From positions 620,001-684,000 of the forward strand of contig CAVWVJ010000001.1 of NCBI GenBank assembly GCA_963758505.1: 64,000 nt of DNA, given 5' to 3'. The position numbers were made by a program, and so were the translations under genes. This DNA comes from Korobacter sp963758505 (GTDB taxonomy: Bacteria > Acidobacteriota > Terriglobia > Terriglobales > Acidobacteriaceae). The notes under the pieces were generated by a model. That model was not told where the DNA came from. It ran no database searches and worked only from the letters and a program-made list of their open reading frames with translations. Below, piece after piece: positions 62,331-64,000 of the stretch. Positions within the stretch are counted from its first letter, which is position 1; each line of letters starts with the position of its first letter.

Positions 62331-62346
62331 TGTGACTTCAGTCACA
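62331..62346. promoter_or_regulatory. Perfect CRP/FNR-type palindrome upstream of the radical SAM gene
   Basis: TGTGACTTCAGTCACA is a perfect 16-bp palindrome and matches TGTGA-N6-TCACA completely. It ends 52 bases before the radical SAM ATG. Confidence 0.65.
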
Positions 62347-62398
62347 GCCCTTCGCCCCGGGGCTCTGGCAACTTGGAAGCGGTGCGGGAGGGAAGTGC

Positions 62399-63529
62399 AT
62401 GATGGCGCAAATCGACTTCGAGCAAAGGCCGTTCATCGCGATCTGGGAGACCACGCAGGCCTGTGACCTGGCGTGCGTGCATTGCCGGGCATGTGCGCAA
62501 CCCATGCGCAGCAGCGACGAGCTGACGACAGCGGAGGCGAAGAGCCTGATCGACGAGATCGCGGCGATGGCCGTCCCCGTTTTCGTGCTCACCGGCGGCG
62601 ACCCGCTGAAGCGGCCGGATATCTTCGAAATCGTCCGTTATGCGGCGGAACGCAGGGTTCGTATCTCACTGACTCCCAGTGCTACGCCGCTGCTGACAAA
62701 GGAAGCCATCGTCGGTCTGAAGGAGTGTGGGCTGGCGCGGCTCGCGGTGAGCCTGGATGGACCCACGGCAGAGATCCACGATGCCTTCCGGCGCGTCTCC
62801 GGCTCGTTCCAGTGGACCATGGACGCGGTGCGCTGGGCGCGTGAAATCGGTTTGCCGGTACAGATCAATACGACCATTACTCGCCACAATTTCGGGCAGA
62901 TCCATGACGTGATCCACTTGCTCGAGTCGCTCGATATCACCTTGTGGAGCGTTTTTTTCCTCGTGCCCACGGGGCGCGGCCAGGACATTGGCTTGCTTTC
63001 GGCGGAGGAATTCGAACAAGTTTTTGAGATCCTGCACCAGACGGCACAACGGGCGCTCTTCGATATCAAGAGTACCGAGGCGCAGCACTATCGCCGCTAC
63101 CTGTTGCAGCGCCGCACCGAGGCTCGACGGCAGCAATTCCTGCCCGGACAGAGGCTCCCGCAGCTCATGCCCGCGATGACCTCGGATGGTATCGGCCGCG
63201 CGCCGAAAGGGATCAATGACGGCAAAGGCTTCGTTTTTATCTCCCATCGTGGCGAGGTCTACCCGAGTGGCTTCCTGCCGATTTCGGGCGGAAATATCCG
63301 GCAAGAATCGCTGACGAAGATCTACCGGGAGTCGCCGCTCTTCCGGGCCCTTCGTGATAGCAAGAATCTGCAAGGGAAGTGCGGCGCCTGCGAATTCCGC
63401 GAAGTCTGTGGGGGCTCGCGGGCGCGCGCCTACGCAGTCAGCGGAAATCCGTTCGCCGAAGAGCCATGCTGCGCGTACCAGCCAAAGCGAAAAATGGAGC
63501 AGGAAGAATCGGTGATCGCCTGCGACTGA
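62399..63529 (+). CDS. Radical SAM/SPASM protein (TIGR04053-like)
   Basis: A 376-aa radical SAM enzyme. The Fe-S motif CDLACVHC has Cys22, 26 and 29, preceded by FIAIWETTQA. FVLTGGDPLKRPDIFE carries the GGDP SAM-binding element. The C-terminal SPASM-like region has CGACEFREVCGG and EEPCCAYQ, likely ligating extra Fe-S clusters. It resembles what I recall as the TIGR04053 subfamily, which is related to heme-synthesis enzymes such as AhbD; the reaction is unknown. GGGAGGGAAG precedes the ATG at 62399. It is probably oxygen sensitive, which agrees with an FNR-type box upstream. Confidence 0.88.
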   Translation: MMAQIDFEQRPFIAIWETTQACDLACVHCRACAQPMRSSDELTTAEAKSLIDEIAAMAVPVFVLTGGDPLKRPDIFEIVRYAAERRVRISLTPSATPLLTKEAIVGLKECGLARLAVSLDGPTAEIHDAFRRVSGSFQWTMDAVRWAREIGLPVQINTTITRHNFGQIHDVIHLLESLDITLWSVFFLVPTGRGQDIGLLSAEEFEQVFEILHQTAQRALFDIKSTEAQHYRRYLLQRRTEARRQQFLPGQRLPQLMPAMTSDGIGRAPKGINDGKGFVFISHRGEVYPSGFLPISGGNIRQESLTKIYRESPLFRALRDSKNLQGKCGACEFREVCGGSRARAYAVSGNPFAEEPCCAYQPKRKMEQEESVIACD

Positions 63530-63554
63530 AATCCTCGAAGACCTGAAAAGAAAG

Positions 63555-63589
63555 CGGCTTTCGCTGCTGTCGTCCTGCCGCGAAAGCCG
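63555..63589. terminator. Hairpin between the radical SAM and response-regulator genes
   Basis: CGGCTTTCGC (63555-63564) and GCGAAAGCCG (63580-63589), 15-nt loop, between convergent stops at 63529 and 63617. The U-tract is poor on both sides. Confidence 0.55.
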
Positions 63590-63616
63590 GTGTATCTCGA
63601 AAAACGGAGGTAAGGA

Positions 63617-64000
63617 TTAGCTCACTGGCTCCGCCAGCCGGTGATTGATGGCAAACAGCGCCAGTTCCAAGCGGCTGGAGACCCCGACCTTATCGAAGAT
63701 GTTGGTAAGGTGATGCTTCACCGTGTCTTCGCTGAGAGTAAATTTGCGAGCGATTTCTTTGTTGGTGAACCCGGCAACGATAGTGCCGAGAATCTCCATC
63801 TCGCGCTTGGTCAGCCCGAAGTTCTTGGCCTGCGCATCCGCCTGTGCGCCCGCTGCAGTGGACTTCAGGTACTCCACGATATCGTTCACGCTTTCGCGTC
63901 CGACCCAATAGCCGCCGGCCATCACGCTGCGAATGCCCTTGAGCAGCAGTTGCGTCGCCGATTCTTTCAGAATGATGCCGCGGGCACCGATCTGCAACGC
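63617..64000 (-). CDS. NarL/FixJ-type response regulator, cut by the right edge
   Basis: The C-terminal 127 codons of a LuxR-family response regulator. The end of the receiver (GARGIILKESATQLLLKGIR, with the conserved Lys) and the LuxR helix-turn-helix (LTKREMEILGTIVAGFTNKE, then LSEDTVKHHLTNIFDKVGV) are intact. The phospho-acceptor Asp lies beyond the window. It may control nearby genes; no kinase partner is visible here. Confidence 0.9.
   Translation of the reverse strand, partial: ALQIGARGIILKESATQLLLKGIRSVMAGGYWVGRESVNDIVEYLKSTAAGAQADAQAKNFGLTKREMEILGTIVAGFTNKEIARKFTLSEDTVKHHLTNIFDKVGVSSRLELALFAINHRLAEPVS

Noticed and set aside
1..64000. CRISPR arrays, tRNA/rRNA genes, prophage or insertion sequences
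   Set aside because: No regularly spaced repeats, no tRNA-like T-loops with matching acceptor stems in the gaps, and no transposase or phage genes were recognised by eye; a tRNAscan-SE and ISfinder search would be decisive.

Overview
The window reads as chromosomal DNA of an Acidobacteriota (Terriglobia/Koribacter-like) bacterium. The gene families point there: a very large Oar-like TonB receptor with a carboxypeptidase-like N-terminal domain, a secreted VWFA-related protein ending in RTRSGYY, a Ser/Thr kinase fused to TPRs, a winged-helix/PD40 regulator, a VPS10-type BNR-repeat protein, DUF3467, and an acidobacterial-type pil/gsp cluster. The DNA is GC-rich, so long antisense open frames are common and were discarded. 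I saw no rRNA, tRNA, CRISPR array, prophage or insertion sequence.

Layout. 0-9.4 kb: secreted proteins, an alpha/beta hydrolase, a Ser/Thr kinase, ffh, an MFS transporter and a BON-domain protein. 9.5-19.8 kb: phosphofructokinase, an Oar-like TonB receptor, a Tat-signal aminotransferase, an Rsm22 methyltransferase, feoB-feoA and gluQ. Four of these genes (TonB receptor, aminotransferase, rsm22, feoB) carry a total of five single-base frame breaks, all of +1 type. 19.9-24.6 kb: a methylmalonyl-CoA carboxyltransferase-like locus (5S, 12S, a small companion, biotin carrier, epimerase). 24.7-37.2 kb: a BNR/VPS10 protein, a lipoprotein-sorting-like protein, PilZ, hybrid histidine kinase, MEDS sensor, TPR lipoprotein, RlmN and an M16 peptidase. 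37.2-48.4 kb: a type IV pilus/type II secretion-like locus: major pilin, ABC exporter pair, a TPR-like membrane protein, a LolA-like protein, pilC, pilB, pilM, pilN, pilO, pilP and a pseudopilin with a long low-complexity tail. 48.4-64 kb: an ErpA/IscA protein, racemase, GT39 glycosyltransferase, DUF3467, DinB, SRPBCC, DUF72, a glycogen-debranching-type glycosidase, a wHTH-PD40 regulator, a 53-aa YHS protein, a ferritin-like protein, and a divergent pair of a four-cysteine small protein and a radical SAM/SPASM enzyme. A NarL-type regulator runs off the right edge.

Working hypothesis. Palindromes of the form TGTGA-N6-TCACA (CRP/FNR-family type) lie upstream of the TonB receptor, feoB, the carboxyltransferase locus and the radical SAM gene. 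These genes (Fe uptake, propionate-type carboxyl transfer, an oxygen-sensitive enzyme) would make sense as one low-oxygen or iron-linked regulon. The boxes are seen in the sequence; the regulon is inference. The least explained gene groups are the radical SAM/four-Cys pair with its YHS and ferritin-like neighbours, and the small companion protein inside the carboxyltransferase locus.
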